A stretch of 64,000 nt of DNA from Bemisia tabaci (GCF_918797505.1 NC_092793.1:49340243-49404242), one strand, 5' to 3'. Positions 34,481-45,434 are shown, counted from the first letter of the stretch. Notes: generated by a model from the letters alone, not told the origin. Numbers and translations are program-made.

Positions 34481-35091
34481 ACCAAGGATTTTCTAATGCA
34501 AGTCATGAATTCAATGTGTCAAATTATGCGGGTGTTAATACGAATTTTCACGTAATACGGTGCACTGCACCCCCCTTAAAAAAACTGTTGGGAAAAATTT
34601 CATGTAGAAGAAAAAAAAAACTTACTTCGACCCATTTAACAGGCTCCTGCGATTTGGCGGTCTAACCTTGGATCACCCTGTATTTCTTCATGATGTTTCA
34701 TTCCAGTCTCATTGAATATCCCTTCACCGTGAACTTTCAGGGGTGCTCAGAGCCGCACTCCACGGCGCAACCGCACTTTCGTTTCCTCCTCGTTTTATTT
34801 TGGTGTTGGTCACTGAATCCAGGTTGTGCCACCGTGCAGTAGGCGGGCGCGGGAGCGTAGAAAGTACACATACGCAATTTCGAACGGAGCCAATTTTCAG
34901 TCGTTCACCTCAACGCGGAATCAAACGTAGAAAGTGTTGAAATAGATCACGACACGGAGTTTTATTTAGTCTGTCTCGTCTTAAATTTGTACTTTACGCT
35001 CAGTTGCCACATCTCGGTAAAGAGGCTTGCTGTTCATTTTGCGCTGCGGCTCGACCATTAGAAGTTTAAAGCAGCACAAGAAAACATCCGA
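34481..35091. other. Intergenic DNA, no gene seen
   Basis: Nothing recognisable. Confidence 0.35.
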
Positions 35092-35364
35092 CAAGGTGTC
35101 TACAAGTCCGAAAATAGTACGGATTTTTTAAGGGCGGTCCGGAAGTACTGAAAAAGTGCGGAAATTATGCCAAAACGACCGGAAATTTTTGTCATTTTTG
35201 TCGCAATTTGAGCGAGAAATTCAAATTTTTGAAATTTCGTCAATTAGAGGTACTGAAAAAGTACCGACTTTTCCTGTTGAAGAGGTACTGAATTTCATGG
35301 GAATGTACTGAAAAAGCACTGTTAAAGTATTGATTTTTAGCCAGTCTGTTTTCGCAGACAGCCT
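35092..35364. repeat. CAGGGTGTCTAC-type MITE with 7-bp target duplication
   Basis: Starts caaggtgtctacaagtccg and ends ttcgcagacagccta. It is flanked by CATCCGA on both sides. Confidence 0.8.
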
Positions 35365-35410
35365 ACATCCGAATCCGATATGTTGCATACATGGAATATT
35401 TAGGAGTACT

Positions 35411-35500
35411 AGGGGGCTATGCCTCCTGGCCGCTATGCGGCCTTACCCCCAGAGGGCGCTTCGCGCTCTATTAGGCACGCTTCGACAATAAAAACCGACC
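35411..35500 (+). repeat. GC-rich triple-hairpin repeat, copy 2
   Basis: agggggctatgcctcct, ggccgctatgcggcc and agggcgcttcgcgctct occur in the same order as in the copies at 666 and 60057. It is followed by acaataaaaaccgacccaaa, which resembles the sequence after the third copy. Confidence 0.65.
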
Positions 35501-36083
35501 CAAAAAAATGAGATGTAACTGCTCTGTGGCATGAGCCCGTTCTTCCGTATACTTCATGTTTCCCATGGATCTCGTAAAAGTGTTGTTACACCCTCACATC
35601 AGCAAAACGATGGCATGGTAAGCCTCTGCTTTCCAATCGAGATCACATCCTACGTTCAACGCGCTTTCTTTCGACCTGCTGCGCCTCATTCAACAGGATG
35701 ACGTCATTCCTCAATCGTGTCGCGCGATCATAATCTGGAGCATTCGTACGCGGTCCCCAACAGAGAGCTGAAATACATTTGAACGAATTTCTTCCCAACG
35801 GAATTATGTGCATCATGACGTGAGCCTTGTCATGCATATATCGTTATGGGTCTCAAGGTCCATGTTTTAATGCACTTACAAGGGGAGCTTCCCAAGTGTA
35901 ACCGGAATTTCGAGTTGAAATTTCGCATGAAGATACTAGAGACGATTTTAGGGATGCCGTATTTTTTCGTTTTTTCGAATGGGGTCGGGAAAGCCCTCAA
36001 AAAAAGGGCTAAAGATGCGGAAAAAACGCGTGCGCTAGCGGCACAAGGTAAACGTAGGTGATAGAGGCTCCCCATCCTTATCA

Positions 36084-36155
36084 GTCCTGCATGGCCAAAC
36101 GGTAGCGTGCTCGCCTCGTAAGCGGGAGGTCGTGGGTTCGGATCCTGGCTGCAGC
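36084..36155 (+). tRNA. tRNA-Thr(CGU)-like sequence, probably a pseudogene or pol III head
   Basis: A-box-like tggccaaacggtagcg and B-box-like gggttcggatcctgg are correctly spaced. The anticodon arm ctcgc-ctCGTaa-gcggg pairs fully, with anticodon CGT. The D arm, T arm and acceptor stem have several mismatches, so a functional tRNA is doubtful. It is followed within 10 nt by a T-rich stretch that could end pol III transcription. Confidence 0.5.
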
Positions 36156-36633
36156 TCGTAATTTTATTTTACTTTATGCTTGTTTATTTTTCACTTACTT
36201 TATTTTGCACCATTCTCTCCGCAAACCGACTTATGAGGTAGAACACGTAGTGACTGAAGATTTTTTACAAATGCTGATAAAAACTCGAAGTTTCCTCGGA
36301 TTGAAACGTTATATATAATTGAATAAACAAAAACTCTAAAACTCACCAAATTTCGTCGCCAAGCTGAATTTTCGAAGTATCAGTCGAATCTGTATCTGTA
36401 TCTGACTGATACTCCGGAAATTCAGCTTGGCAACGAAATTTGGTGAGTTTTAGAGTTTTTGTTTATTCAATTATATATAACGTTTCAATCCGAGGAAACT
36501 TCGAGTTTTTATCAGCATTTGTAAAAAATCTTCAGTCACTACGTGTTTTACCTCATAAGTCGGTTTGCGGAGAGAATGGTGCAAAATAAAGTAAGTGAAA
36601 AATAAACAAGCATAAAGTAAAATAAAAGTACGA

Positions 36634-36705
36634 GCTGCAGCCAGGATCCGAACCCACGACCTCCCGCTTACGAGGCGAGCACGCTACCGTTTGGCCATGC
36701 AGGAC
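36634..36705 (-). tRNA. Mirror copy of the tRNA-Thr-like sequence
   Basis: The inverse copy in the right arm of the palindrome, with the same anticodon arm and A and B boxes read on the minus strand. The two copies would be transcribed toward each other, across the loop. The same stem defects apply. Confidence 0.5.
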
Positions 36706-36985
36706 TGATATGGATGGGGAGCCTCTATCACCTACGTTTACCTTGTGCCGCTAGCGCACGCGTTTTTTCCGCATCTTTAGCCCTTTTTTTGAGGGCTTTC
36801 CCGACCCCATTCGAAAAAACGAAAAAATACGGCATCCCTAAAATCGTCTCTAGTATCTTCATGCGAAATTTCAACTCGAAATTCCGGTTACACTTGGGAA
36901 GCTCCCCTTGTTAGTGCCGTTGGGTAGAAATACGTCCGTTTCTTGGATGATCCAATACTGCATCCGGTCCGTTCCCGCCCGTGAG

Positions 36986-37101
36986 ATTTCGTCGCTCCTC
37001 TATGTCAGTTTCGTCGTGAGCCCTGTTTTACGTACGAATCCATGCTTTCTGGGGCTCACGCAGTATTGGACGTACGCCTTTACGCCAGTAGAGCGACGAT
37101 T
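36986..37101. repeat. Inverted-repeat MITE related to 6306-6417
   Basis: Arms gatttcgtcgctcctctatg and agtagagcgacgatt, with an inner gtgagccctg / ggggctcacg pair. Confidence 0.65.
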
Positions 37102-38007
37102 TGTGATGCATACGACCCGCAAACCGCGCTTTTTTAAATTTCGTGCGAGTGAAAGTGAGAGCGGGAGCCATGCGGGTATTCCGCGCACGTTCCTGCAGTC
37201 CGTGGGACACAACGCACCTCGTATGATTGATAGTCCGGCGACACGTCTGAATTTAGCGCGCTGGAAAGTGGTTTCGTACCAGGTGGGATCCCTGTGTTTA
37301 GGTCGCTCCCAGCTGGAGTGGAGTTTCAGACCAGGAAATCGAACAGAGCTAGCTCGACGGAGCTCTATGTATATTTCAGTGAATACAGTGAAATCGCGCC
37401 AAGTTTAATTTCCGTCAAGACGAAAGACCTCTTGAGTTGAAAATTCATTCGATCCTCAGACACCGCCGTAGGGCAATGTAAAAAAAAAAATTACGATTAA
37501 GATGAATTCGTGACTATCGTCGCGGAGGAAAAACTCGAGAAAAATATCGTGATGAACGTGATAAAAAATCCAAATTAAGGAGTTCGTCGTGGACGCCCTG
37601 ATTATCGACCTTTTTCATAGGTTTACATGGTTGATCAATCGATTCATCGCAAAGTGCAGCGCCACCGTGCCCTACTCGGAGATCGCCACACCCCTGGTTG
37701 TCAATAGGTCAGCTCTTAGACTTATTTCAATAACTGCCCGCCATGTTGCCGAGGGCTTCGAAGATCTACCCATTCTAAACTAAATCGAACGACATGAAAC
37801 ATTACGGATCCATATTTATTAGGCCATTTGAAACGCTGGCCCTGTGATGAGTGAATTTTTACGATTGAACTCTATTAATCCTGTCGGCTGCGCTATAGTT
37901 TCGCACAGGTTCGGTTTCGCACAAATTTTGTCAGTGCACAATCTTGCAACGTCTCAAGGCAAATCAGATTTAAAATCTTCTGCCGCAGCATCTTCGATGA
38001 CGTCTGT
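37102..38007. other. Intergenic DNA with a hAT-like MITE fragment
   Basis: 37576-37675 (gattatcgacctttttcata, then ggtttacatgg, then atcaatcgattcatcgcaaa) is the right half of a CAGTGGCG-type MITE. The long frame at 36908-37408 spans repeats and is rejected. Confidence 0.45.
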
Positions 38008-38103
38008 ATGTTTTTAGTCCAATTAATTTTAGTAGTGGTTTTTAGTACTGGGATTTTAACCGTGGGTGTTCCTAGTCTTTTAAGTATTTTTAAGTGTTTT
38101 AAA

Positions 38104-38360
38104 ATGAGTAGTAATTTTACGATAGTTAAAAATTACCGCGGCAAAGACAGCATCTCATTTGAAGGCTTTAAGTATCACAAATTTCGCCCTCAAAATTCCA
38201 GTATTCCTCTCTCATATATTTTGTGTGGAATCGTAATATTTTTCGAATTATTTGACCGTGAAAAGTAGAGGTTCTGCAATGTTGCAACATAGTGCACTAA
38301 AATATAGCAATGCTTACCTTACAGAATCAAAAGTGTGCGAAAGTGATAAACTGCCATCCT
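38104..38360 (+). pseudogene. Frameshifted FLYWCH-like zinc-finger remnant
   Basis: From about 38104 one frame reads IVKNYRGKDSISFEGFKYHK and later SYILCG. This fits the first half of a FLYWCH domain: a basic start, RGK, an F/Y-x-G-[FY]-x-[YF] core, then an aromatic residue before a Cys. The pattern resumes in another frame at about 38264 with SRGSAMLQHSALKYSN, resembling the C-R-G-R-A half with Cys changed to Ser. A frameshift and the lost Cys argue for a broken copy. FLYWCH domains occur in MULE-type transposon proteins and in mod(mdg4)-like genes with isolated FLYWCH exons. Which source applies cannot be told. The match is by eye and modest. Confidence 0.35.
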
Positions 38361-39455
38361 GTCAAATAGCCCCCCCGGAAAGTGACTATTTTAGGAAAAC
38401 AAGGAATTTTACTGATCTGAGACCTTACAATAAGCCTCCACGTAGTAATAATAATTATCTTGAGTTTTCAGTAAGGTTTGTGACGCATCGATGCAAAGAT
38501 TAAAGTTTTTTGATGAATATTATAAATCATGTGAATTTTTATTCTTGTAATATTTTAGGGGGTGCTTGATTGACGATTGCGGAACCACGCAAGAGGGGGG
38601 GGGGGTTAAATGCCGGATTTCAGCTTGACGTAATTTATGGATCTTGCCCCCCCCCCCTCTCCCAATACACATTATAGAACGATCGAAGAGCAATATTATA
38701 TCGAATTGCGTAGTGAAACGGCACACGGCAACGACGCGACGCAACGGTGGACGGGGAAGCAAGCAACTGGAGTGAGGCGAGCAGAACCTCACTTGACGTG
38801 GACGTCGCATTGTCGCAGTGTCACGGACACCTGACTTCCGTTGTTTTCCCGCAGGTCGTTGCCGTCCTAAAAATATTCGGCCAACATTTCATCGCTGATT
38901 CTGGATTTCTATGATGTATGGGGCGGAGAGGACCGGAACATATCATGGCGGTCCGTGGAATACGTAACGCTGAAAACATGAATGTAATACTCACGGATTA
39001 GTTTACTCCAGTCCGGAATCAAAGGGGGGCTAAAATGAAGGGGGAAAATTTCTTACTGACTTGAGTAATTAATTTCTTGCTGGTGACCTTTTCTGCGTTG
39101 ATATTATTTCATATGCCCTGGAACGAATTAAACATTTTAAGACTGAATATTAGTTCTGAAATTATTTTTACAGCTCTAAAGAAACATAACGCCAGTCGCA
39201 TTCAATGTTGACGAAGTTTAAATTTTACGAAGGTATAGTGGTACCTTCAAGAGTTTTTTAATTGCTTTTTACGTGCTTTTTTAATGCCATCGGTCTAGCA
39301 GTAGCAGTGCTCCATTTTTATTCTGCAGAACCCCTTTTTAATGCCTCCTGCAGGCTTTCATTTTCACCTTGTAAGTCTAAGAGATTGATTAAAATTGTTA
39401 AATGTTATGCGATGTATATTCCTGCATTATTTTTTAACAACATATATTTGGACGT
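38361..39455. other. Intergenic DNA with G and C runs
   Basis: G-run at about 38597-38606 and C-run at about 38648-38658; moderately GC-rich around 38700-38830. No gene recognised. Confidence 0.4.
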
Positions 39456-39565
39456 ATTTCCGTCAAACGGAACTATGTGCAACATGACATGAGCTCTGTT
39501 ATGTATATATTCTCATGGGTCTCAGGGCTCATTTCTTAATGCACATAGTTCTGTTTGATAGAAAT
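39456..39565. repeat. 110-bp MITE, intact empty relative of 35789-36930
   Basis: Inverted ends tatttccgtcaaacggaact and agttctgtttgatagaaata. The centre reads gagctctgttatg, then atgggtctcagggctc. The same sequence at 35789 is interrupted by the palindrome. Confidence 0.75.
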
Positions 39566-40400
39566 AGTCCATTCATGAAATAGGATTTGGCGTCACATCG
39601 TTGGCAAAATAGGGAATCAGGTGAAAATAAATTTTACAATTATCGTATGTTTTCACAAGCTTTTCAAGTTCGCATGCGAATTTTCAAAGGATGTGAATTT
39701 TCGGCGGGTAATAGTGAAAAAATCCTCGGTTATTCAAAAGTTTTTGAATATTCTACTGCCGCGGCCTGCTGCGATTCGACGAAAGCGTGCTTATGACCGA
39801 ACTCTGACTCGAGGTTTCATACCGTTCGTCAGGAACCTGATGAAGCACTATACTAAGCAATATGTGTAATGAAGAAAGCAAAATTTGAAAAGGAATGTCG
39901 TGAAAAATAAAAGTGAAAAAATGAATGCTTGGAAAAATACATGATATTGAAATTGTGAGATCAACCCTCTTCAGTGCTCTGCGTCTCAAAGCGTTTTGCG
40001 TTACAATTTATTCTTTCAATTCTATATTATAGAGTATGATTTTGAATATGAAAGAAAATAAAAAGAGAAAACTTTCTCAAGTTCCAAATGAAAAAAAAAA
40101 CGAATAAAAAATTAGTGAAAATTAGGTTGAAATCCAGTATGCATACTGTTATCTAGAGCTAGACACCTCCCACCTCTTGTCTTGCTTGGTCAAAACATTA
40201 TGAAGACCCTTCTAGTGCGTTATGTAATTTATGGACAGCTCCTTCTGTATCTGACAACGCGGCTCCAAGACGCACATTCGTCAAGCTTTTTTGTAAAGCT
40301 TTTGTACGCCTCTGGTTCTTGCGTCCTGCCCCAGCCCAATTTGTATAGTTTCGGCCTATGGGCGCAACCGGCAGGCCGTGTTCCACACCTCGTCTCCACT
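39566..40400. other. Intergenic DNA, no gene seen
   Basis: AT-rich. The 107-aa frame at 40182-40505 has no recognisable domain and runs into a MITE remnant. Confidence 0.35.
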
Positions 40401-40406
40401 CCTGTA

Positions 40407-40500
40407 TCGAGAAAAAACGTCGCATCAACATTCAAAAGTTGCCAAGTTTTTCCTGTCCTAATAAAACACGAATATTCGGGAGGATATCTAATATTTTCTC
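40407..40500. repeat. Decayed CTAAGG-type left end
   Basis: gagaaaaaacgtcgcatcaa then cattcaaaagttgccaag fits the family left arm. There is no right end. Confidence 0.45.
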
Positions 40501-40538
40501 TCTGATTTTCTAACGAATTGTTTTCGTAATTTTACCTA

Positions 40539-40897
40539 CAGGGTGACATGTTCTTGGAAACTCAGTGGAAACCTCGCTAAGTTAAGGAACTTTGCCCAAC
40601 CCTGAAAAGTTAGGAAATTTCGCTGCGGAAACTTCAAATTGTTTCTTCCGGCCAAAACCTTTAATTATTTTAAAGCTTATTCACAATACCCACATGCTCC
40701 ATTGACGAAAATGAACACTCTTCTCAGTAGTTATAGATTTTGCGCTAAAAATGTAGAGTGAGCAACAGTTTGCACAAGAAATAATGCCGAAAATATATTT
40801 CAAGTCTTTGAAATATCTTGGGAATTTGACGTACCAAAACCCTGAAAATCATAGAAAAATCAAGGAAGTTTGGAATTCAGAAGACCTTGTTACCCTG
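40539..40897. repeat. CAGGGTGAC element, CAGGGTTG-like
   Basis: Starts cagggtgacatgttcttgg and ends accttgttaccctg, an imperfect inverse. The interior has repeated aaccctgaaaa words. Confidence 0.5.
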
Positions 40898-40994
40898 GCC
40901 AAGTGTTTCTAAAAGTTTTAAAATAAAATACTCATAATTATAAAATGAAATTGCGGTTCGAGGAGTGGAGCGTTTCGGAGGCTCCGGCCGAAAG

Positions 40995-41032
40995 TTTTTT
41001 ATTTTTATTTATTTATTTATTTATTTATCTAT

Positions 41033-41063
<31 letters not shown>

Positions 41064-41066
41064 TTA
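40995..41066 (+). repeat. (TTTA)n microsatellite
   Basis: About 17 tetranucleotide units with one TCTA interruption. Confidence 0.95.
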
Positions 41067-41596
41067 AATATATAGATGACTACAGTAAGTAACGTATTAA
41101 TCCTAATTGTTTTATCTTATGCTATTTAAAGTGATTTAATGGGTGGGCCGGAGGACCGACTTTAGCTGTTTTTACATAATATACAGGTACTGCATATTGT
41201 GATTCGATTATGGACGAAAAGTAGTCCGGGGGCGCGTAGCCTTCTATTCATGGTTCCTCTTAGAAATGAATATTTAACGGGAAAAATTCGGCGTCATCCG
41301 AATGCAACTGTTAGGTTGTTTTTCCTGAGCAGGGCGACCCAAGTCTAAAAGGAGCATGTCCGCCTTAATATTGACATTCCACTGTCACAATACTTTCCGC
41401 ACTTATTCAAATGCGTCGTCAGGTGCTATTTAACGTCCCCTCCCCCCTCCCACCGGGTTATTATTTAAACGTTATGCAGTCGGTAGTGTCCGTCTCGTCT
41501 CATTGCTCTCGCTCTGAGAACGAGCGATGGTGCCTCGATGCCGGTTTGTCATTTTAAGCGATTGGAGTTTCCACAATTCTCCGGAGAACTCGGATC
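41067..41596. other. Intergenic DNA, no gene seen
   Basis: Nothing recognisable. Confidence 0.35.
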
Positions 41597-41774
41597 CGCC
41601 AGAAAAAGTCGTATGAGCTTTCAGGTGTTGTCAAATATTCGTCAATAATGCATGAATAATGAGGAGAAACTTGCATATATATACCCCTAATTTTATAGAG
41701 AATTCTTTGTGCCATTTTTTCTAGTGAATCTGAACATTTCGGGAAAAAACAAGGTGCCCACTGGTCCTGAAAAC

Positions 41775-41938
41775 CAGTGGCGTGGCGTGATTTGCGATAT
41801 ATCGATTGATCTGCCATTTAAACCTATGGAAAAGGATCGATAAACAGGGTGTTCGTAGCGAACACCTTAATGATCGATTCTTTACCGTAGCTTCAAATGG
41901 GGGAATATCGATATATCGCAAAGTACGCTACGCCACTG
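41775..41938. repeat. hAT-like CAGTGGCG MITE, perfect 8-bp target duplication
   Basis: Inverted ends cagtggcgtggcgtg and tacgctacgccactg, 164 bp. CTGAAAAC borders it on both sides. Confidence 0.9.
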
Positions 41939-41944
41939 CTGAAA

Positions 41945-42355
41945 ACCCGTAAAGTCCGGAAATGGTATCGATTTTTCGGCGGTCCGGAAGCACTGGAAAA
42001 GCATCGAAATTCCAGTAGCAGGTCTGGAATTCTTCGCCTCATGCCCCGCGTGTTTTTTAAAAAGGCCCGGGAAGTATGCTATCCCTCGTGTATTGATTCA
42101 TAGTGCAGTGTGTGAGCGCTATAAATCACGATTCTACCGTCAGAATGATCTTCAGGCCACCAATGAGCTTCAAATTTCGTAGTTACGTCATTTTTTTCGC
42201 GGTTCGCTTGGTAATTCTGAATTTCGTCTCAGGAAGGCACGGAAAAAGTAACCGAATTTTTCCGCTGAGGAGGTTCTGATTTTTTGGGAAAGCACTGATG
42301 TAGCGCCGGAATTATACTGCTTATCTGCCAGCCAGTTTAAGTAGCCACCCGGAAA
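41945..42355. repeat. Diverged CAGGGTGTCTAC-type element
   Basis: gtaaagtccggaaatggtat, cggtccggaagcactgg and the end agccagtttaagtagccacc follow the family order, with an extra middle segment. Confidence 0.5.
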
Positions 42356-42548
42356 ATGTTAGAAATTTCTCTTCAAAATAAATATTTTGTCTACGGAAAT
42401 TTAGCAACATTAGAATGTTCATACGGCGTTTTACATTTTAAAACGGCTGAACTCAACTTGAGCTAGAGTGATCGACCACGCCGCAATCGAGTCGCTCAGT
42501 ACGGTGGCATAGCGGTACTCTATTTGCTCGATTGCTCGTGGTTCCGTC

Positions 42549-42712
42549 CAGTGGCGTGGCGTGATTGATCGATTATCGATATTTCTCCATTTGAAGCTGT
42601 AATAAAGAATCGATTATTCAAGTGTTCGTTGCAAACGCCTTGATAATCGATCCCTTTCCATAGGTTTAAATGGCAGATCAATCGATATATCGCAAAGCAC
42701 GCAACGCTACTA
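42549..42712. repeat. hAT-like CAGTGGCG MITE, perfect 8-bp target duplication
   Basis: Starts cagtggcgtggcgtg; the right end has decayed to cgcaacgctacta. GTTCCGTC borders it on both sides. Confidence 0.9.
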
Positions 42713-43034
42713 GTTCCGTCATTGACTCAAGGTAATCCGTACCCTCAGAAATGAACGGTAGGGCGTCATACAGAACGGTTTTGTTGGCCATATTTTCACG
42801 GTCATTGTCACATGACTAAGGAGTTCAAGTTCTCAGTTGATTTCAGAGCGATTTTAAATCGATCTGAAGGACGTGAAGAGATTTGAACCTAATCGAGCAT
42901 TTCAATTTTTGACCCTGTTTCCGAAAATAAGCACTTTTCGTTTCAGGAATTTTGCAGGTTTTCTGTGTTATTTATTCAATAGCCGAAAGGAGTCAAGCCA
43001 GACTTACAAGAGCGAGGTGAGATGTTGGCTTGTA
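42713..43034. other. Short intergenic spacer
   Basis: No feature seen. Confidence 0.3.
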
Positions 43035-43289
43035 CTGCCGTGCTATGGAAGAACGCCGTATATGAACCCTCAGGCGTTGCCAAATTTTCTTTGATAAAAC
43101 GCAAAGTCCCTGGTAAATTTACGAATATTTTTCTTCCAATTTTTAGAGACTTTCGTCCGCATTTTTACCCTAAGTACCTGAAAATTTCAAGGAAAAATAT
43201 TCATAATTTTCCTCAAATATGAACATTTCATCAAAGGAAATGTGGCAACTCTCGAATGTTCATACGGCGTTTTTTCCTTAGTACGGGAG
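43035..43289. repeat. CTAAGG-type MITE, complete, 4-bp target duplication
   Basis: Starts ctgccgtgctatggaagaac and ends gttttttccttagtacggga g. It is flanked by TGTA on both sides (43031-43034 and 43290-43293). Confidence 0.85.
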
Positions 43290-43773
43290 TGTAGTGGGAG
43301 GGTCGGAAAGGCGGCCAAAATGGCTGTGTGTCAAACTTGCAAAAGACCACGTTGGAGCGGTAGATTTTTTGTCTGGCGCAATTCTGCAGTAAGATAGAGC
43401 CGTACAGTCAAAAATTTTCAAGTTTATGGTCACTTAAGGTTTGAGTTAATTTCCTCGGTCAGCTTGACCAAATGGACTTGGTTGACAGACCAAATGTTTG
43501 GTTAAATCGACAGAAACCACAGGTTATTCTGGGACATCTGGGGACGAAGAAAGTATCCTCCTGAACTGATGTACTCTCGTTCCTCTCCAACTTGCGAGAT
43601 TCCAGCGCATTAGACTATCATCACCAACACGATCCAGTTTCGATCCTGGCGATTGGCGCCTGTAATATATAACGAGGTTGCAAACTTCCAATGCAAAGAT
43701 TTACTCAATGTAACCCAAAGAAATACTAACCAAAAATTATTAACTGCATGCCCAGGTTACTCTAAATGTTCTA
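43290..43773. other. Intergenic DNA, no gene seen
   Basis: Nothing recognisable. Confidence 0.35.
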
Positions 43774-43779
43774 CACTGG

Positions 43780-43812
<33 letters not shown>

Positions 43813-44020
43813 ATTGTATCTAGAATCCAGGCTCTTGAAAACATTGACAAGAAAAAATACTCTTGATTCAATCAGATTTAAGCTTAAATCAAAAGGAAAT
43901 TCGCTTAAATTAAGAGGCTAGGCTCTTATTTAAGCAAAAATCCGATTGAATCAAGAGTATTTTTTCTTGTCGATGTTTTTAAGAGTCTGGACTCTAGATC
44001 CAATGTGTTTTTTTCCAGTG
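43774..44020. repeat. CACTGG-type MITE with an expanded A-run
   Basis: Starts cactgg followed by about 32 A, against ~10 in other copies, and ends ttttttccagtg. Inner arms are as in the family. Confidence 0.8.
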
Positions 44021-44154
44021 CAATTCCCATAATAACACAAAATGTCGATTACTCTTTCTCATTGTGTAGTTAGGAAAGTACCGACGAAATTCGGCACCCG
44101 AGATGAGTTGTTCACATATGTCACGATCTCGGGGAGAGTTGGTGATGCGGCAAC

Positions 44155-44296
44155 CAGTGGCAAAGCGTTATTCATCGTAAATCGATTTTTCCCATTCGAA
44201 GCTATGGTGAAGAATCGATTATCGAGGCATACCCCGATAATCGATCCTTTTCCGTAGGTACAAATGGCAGACGGATCGATTCATCGCTATGCACGA
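44155..44296. repeat. hAT-like CAGTGGCG MITE, diverged
   Basis: Starts cagtggcaaagcg and keeps the inner atcgattatcgaggc and gataatcgatccttttcc arms. CGGCAAC is found on both sides. Confidence 0.7.
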
Positions 44297-44648
44297 CGGC
44301 AACGCGAGGATGTCCGATGTCCGAGTCACGATGTACGATAGACGCGATGGTGGTGAATGTGACATGGTTGATGGATGGGCAGTCGGGCACCAGAACCAAT
44401 TCTACGACTACCAACCCCCCCCCCCCTCCCCCCTCCGGCCGGCCACTCATTTGTGAGCTGTCACGTAAAAATGGCACGACGCACAACTTGATTCACCATC
44501 GGGGTCTCTTTCAAATAGAGCTTACGGACCCAACTTCATACTCTCCTTGTCTTGTGATGTTCTCCTGACCCAACCGGCGAATCACCTATCGCGAGGGCAG
44601 CGCCGTAACCAGGAGTGACTATCGTTCTCTGGGGAAGTGAGTCACCAG
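44297..44648. other. Spacer with a C-run
   Basis: A run of C with one interruption lies at about 44416-44433. No gene recognised. Confidence 0.35.
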
Positions 44649-44947
44649 CAGGGTGTCTACCTCTATAAGTCCAGAATTTCTGGAAAGTCCGGAAAAAGTA
44701 CTGATTTTTCAAGAGCGGTCCGGGAGTACGGAAAAAGTGCAGAAATTTTGCAAGAAAGTCCGGAATTTTTTCATTTTTGTCGCAATTCGAGCGGGAAATT
44801 CAAATTTTTCGGATTTCGTCAGTTGAAGGTATTGAAAAAGTACTGAATTTTGCTGTTGAGGAGGTACTGAATTTCTTGGGAATGCACAGAAAAAAAAAAA
44901 CTGTAAAAGTACTGATTTTTGGCCAGCTTGTTTTAGTAGACACCCTG
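44649..44947. repeat. CAGGGTGTCTAC-type MITE, 5-bp target duplication
   Basis: Starts cagggtgtctacctctataa and ends gtagacaccctg. ACCAG borders both sides. Confidence 0.8.
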
Positions 44948-45109
44948 ACCAGTCATACCCTACTATGAATTTTTGTTGTGTTCGGCGGGAAAAACAGGAG
45001 GAACACTTCGCACAGAACGAGATGTTGAAATGTTAAGCGACGTCGCCTTTGGAAGGAGTCTACTCGGCGAAATTCGACCTTGTCCTTTTGGAAACGATGG
45101 AGGATATCG

Positions 45110-45165
45110 ATGGCCCAAGTGCAAAACCACGTATTACAATGTTTCAAAATTTCCGCCCCTGTCTT
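45110..45165. repeat. Truncated TATCGATGG-type MITE
   Basis: tatcgatggcccaagtgcaa then aaccacgtatta matches the left end at 16580; the next element cuts it off. Confidence 0.6.
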
Positions 45166-45177
45166 GTTTTTTTTCCA

Positions 45178-45428
45178 GATTCTATCAGGATTTGAGGTCT
45201 ATCAGGATTTAATCCCGATTTGAAGAAAAATCGGTCGTAAAATCAGGACTTGAGAAAAGTCGACCGTCTGCTTATTTTCCGTTAATTATCCGCTATCCGT
45301 CCGTTAATTTTTCTCCACAAAAAGTCAGGTTATGATCTGGATTTGGAAAAAATATGAGATTAGGATTTAGCGGTCAAAAATCAGAAAAAATCAGGATTTC
45401 CCAAAATGAAAAAAAACTAGACACCCTG
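45178..45428. repeat. TCAGGATTT-type MITE, 5' truncated
   Basis: gattctatcaggatttgagg onward matches 14602-14888 and ends aaactagacaccctg. The CAGGGTGTCTAG start is missing. Confidence 0.7.
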
Positions 45429-45434
45429 TAATGA

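Larger units (their letters stand above)
35879..36910. mobile_element. 1,032-bp near-perfect palindromic element, TTA target duplication
   Basis: Arms of 507 bp (35879-36385 and 36404-36910) are complementary end to end with only scattered mismatches and no net indel, around an 18-nt loop. Ends are caaggggagcttccc and its complement. It is flanked by TTA on both sides (35876-35878 and 36911-36913), a 3-bp duplication typical of PIF/Harbinger-type insertions. Each arm holds one tRNA-Thr-like sequence. No transposase is present; the mirrored open frames in the arms (about 66-81 aa) are a consequence of the palindrome. Confidence 0.8.
35789..36930. repeat. Small MITE interrupted by a 1-kb palindrome
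   Basis: The left part (35789-35878: cttcccaacggaattatgtg ... tgcactta) and right end (36911-36930: ttagtgccgttgggtagaaa) belong to the family of the uninterrupted 110-bp MITE at 39456-39565. The palindrome at 35879-36910 was inserted into it. Confidence 0.75.
41597..42434. repeat. CTAAGG-type MITE split by two nested MITEs
   Basis: Left half (gtcgtatgagctttcaggtg, then ttgtcaaat) and right half (ggaaatttagcaacattaga, then gttcatacggcgtt) lie on either side of a hAT-like MITE (41775-41938) and a diverged CAGGGTGTCTAC element (41945-42355). Confidence 0.65.

Noticed and set aside
35830..36914. The same ~66-81 aa protein apparently encoded on both strands
   Set aside because: It is one sequence read twice because the two arms of the palindrome are complementary.
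36908..37408. 166-aa plus-strand open frame
   Set aside because: Begins in the end of the palindromic element and passes through an inverted-repeat MITE.
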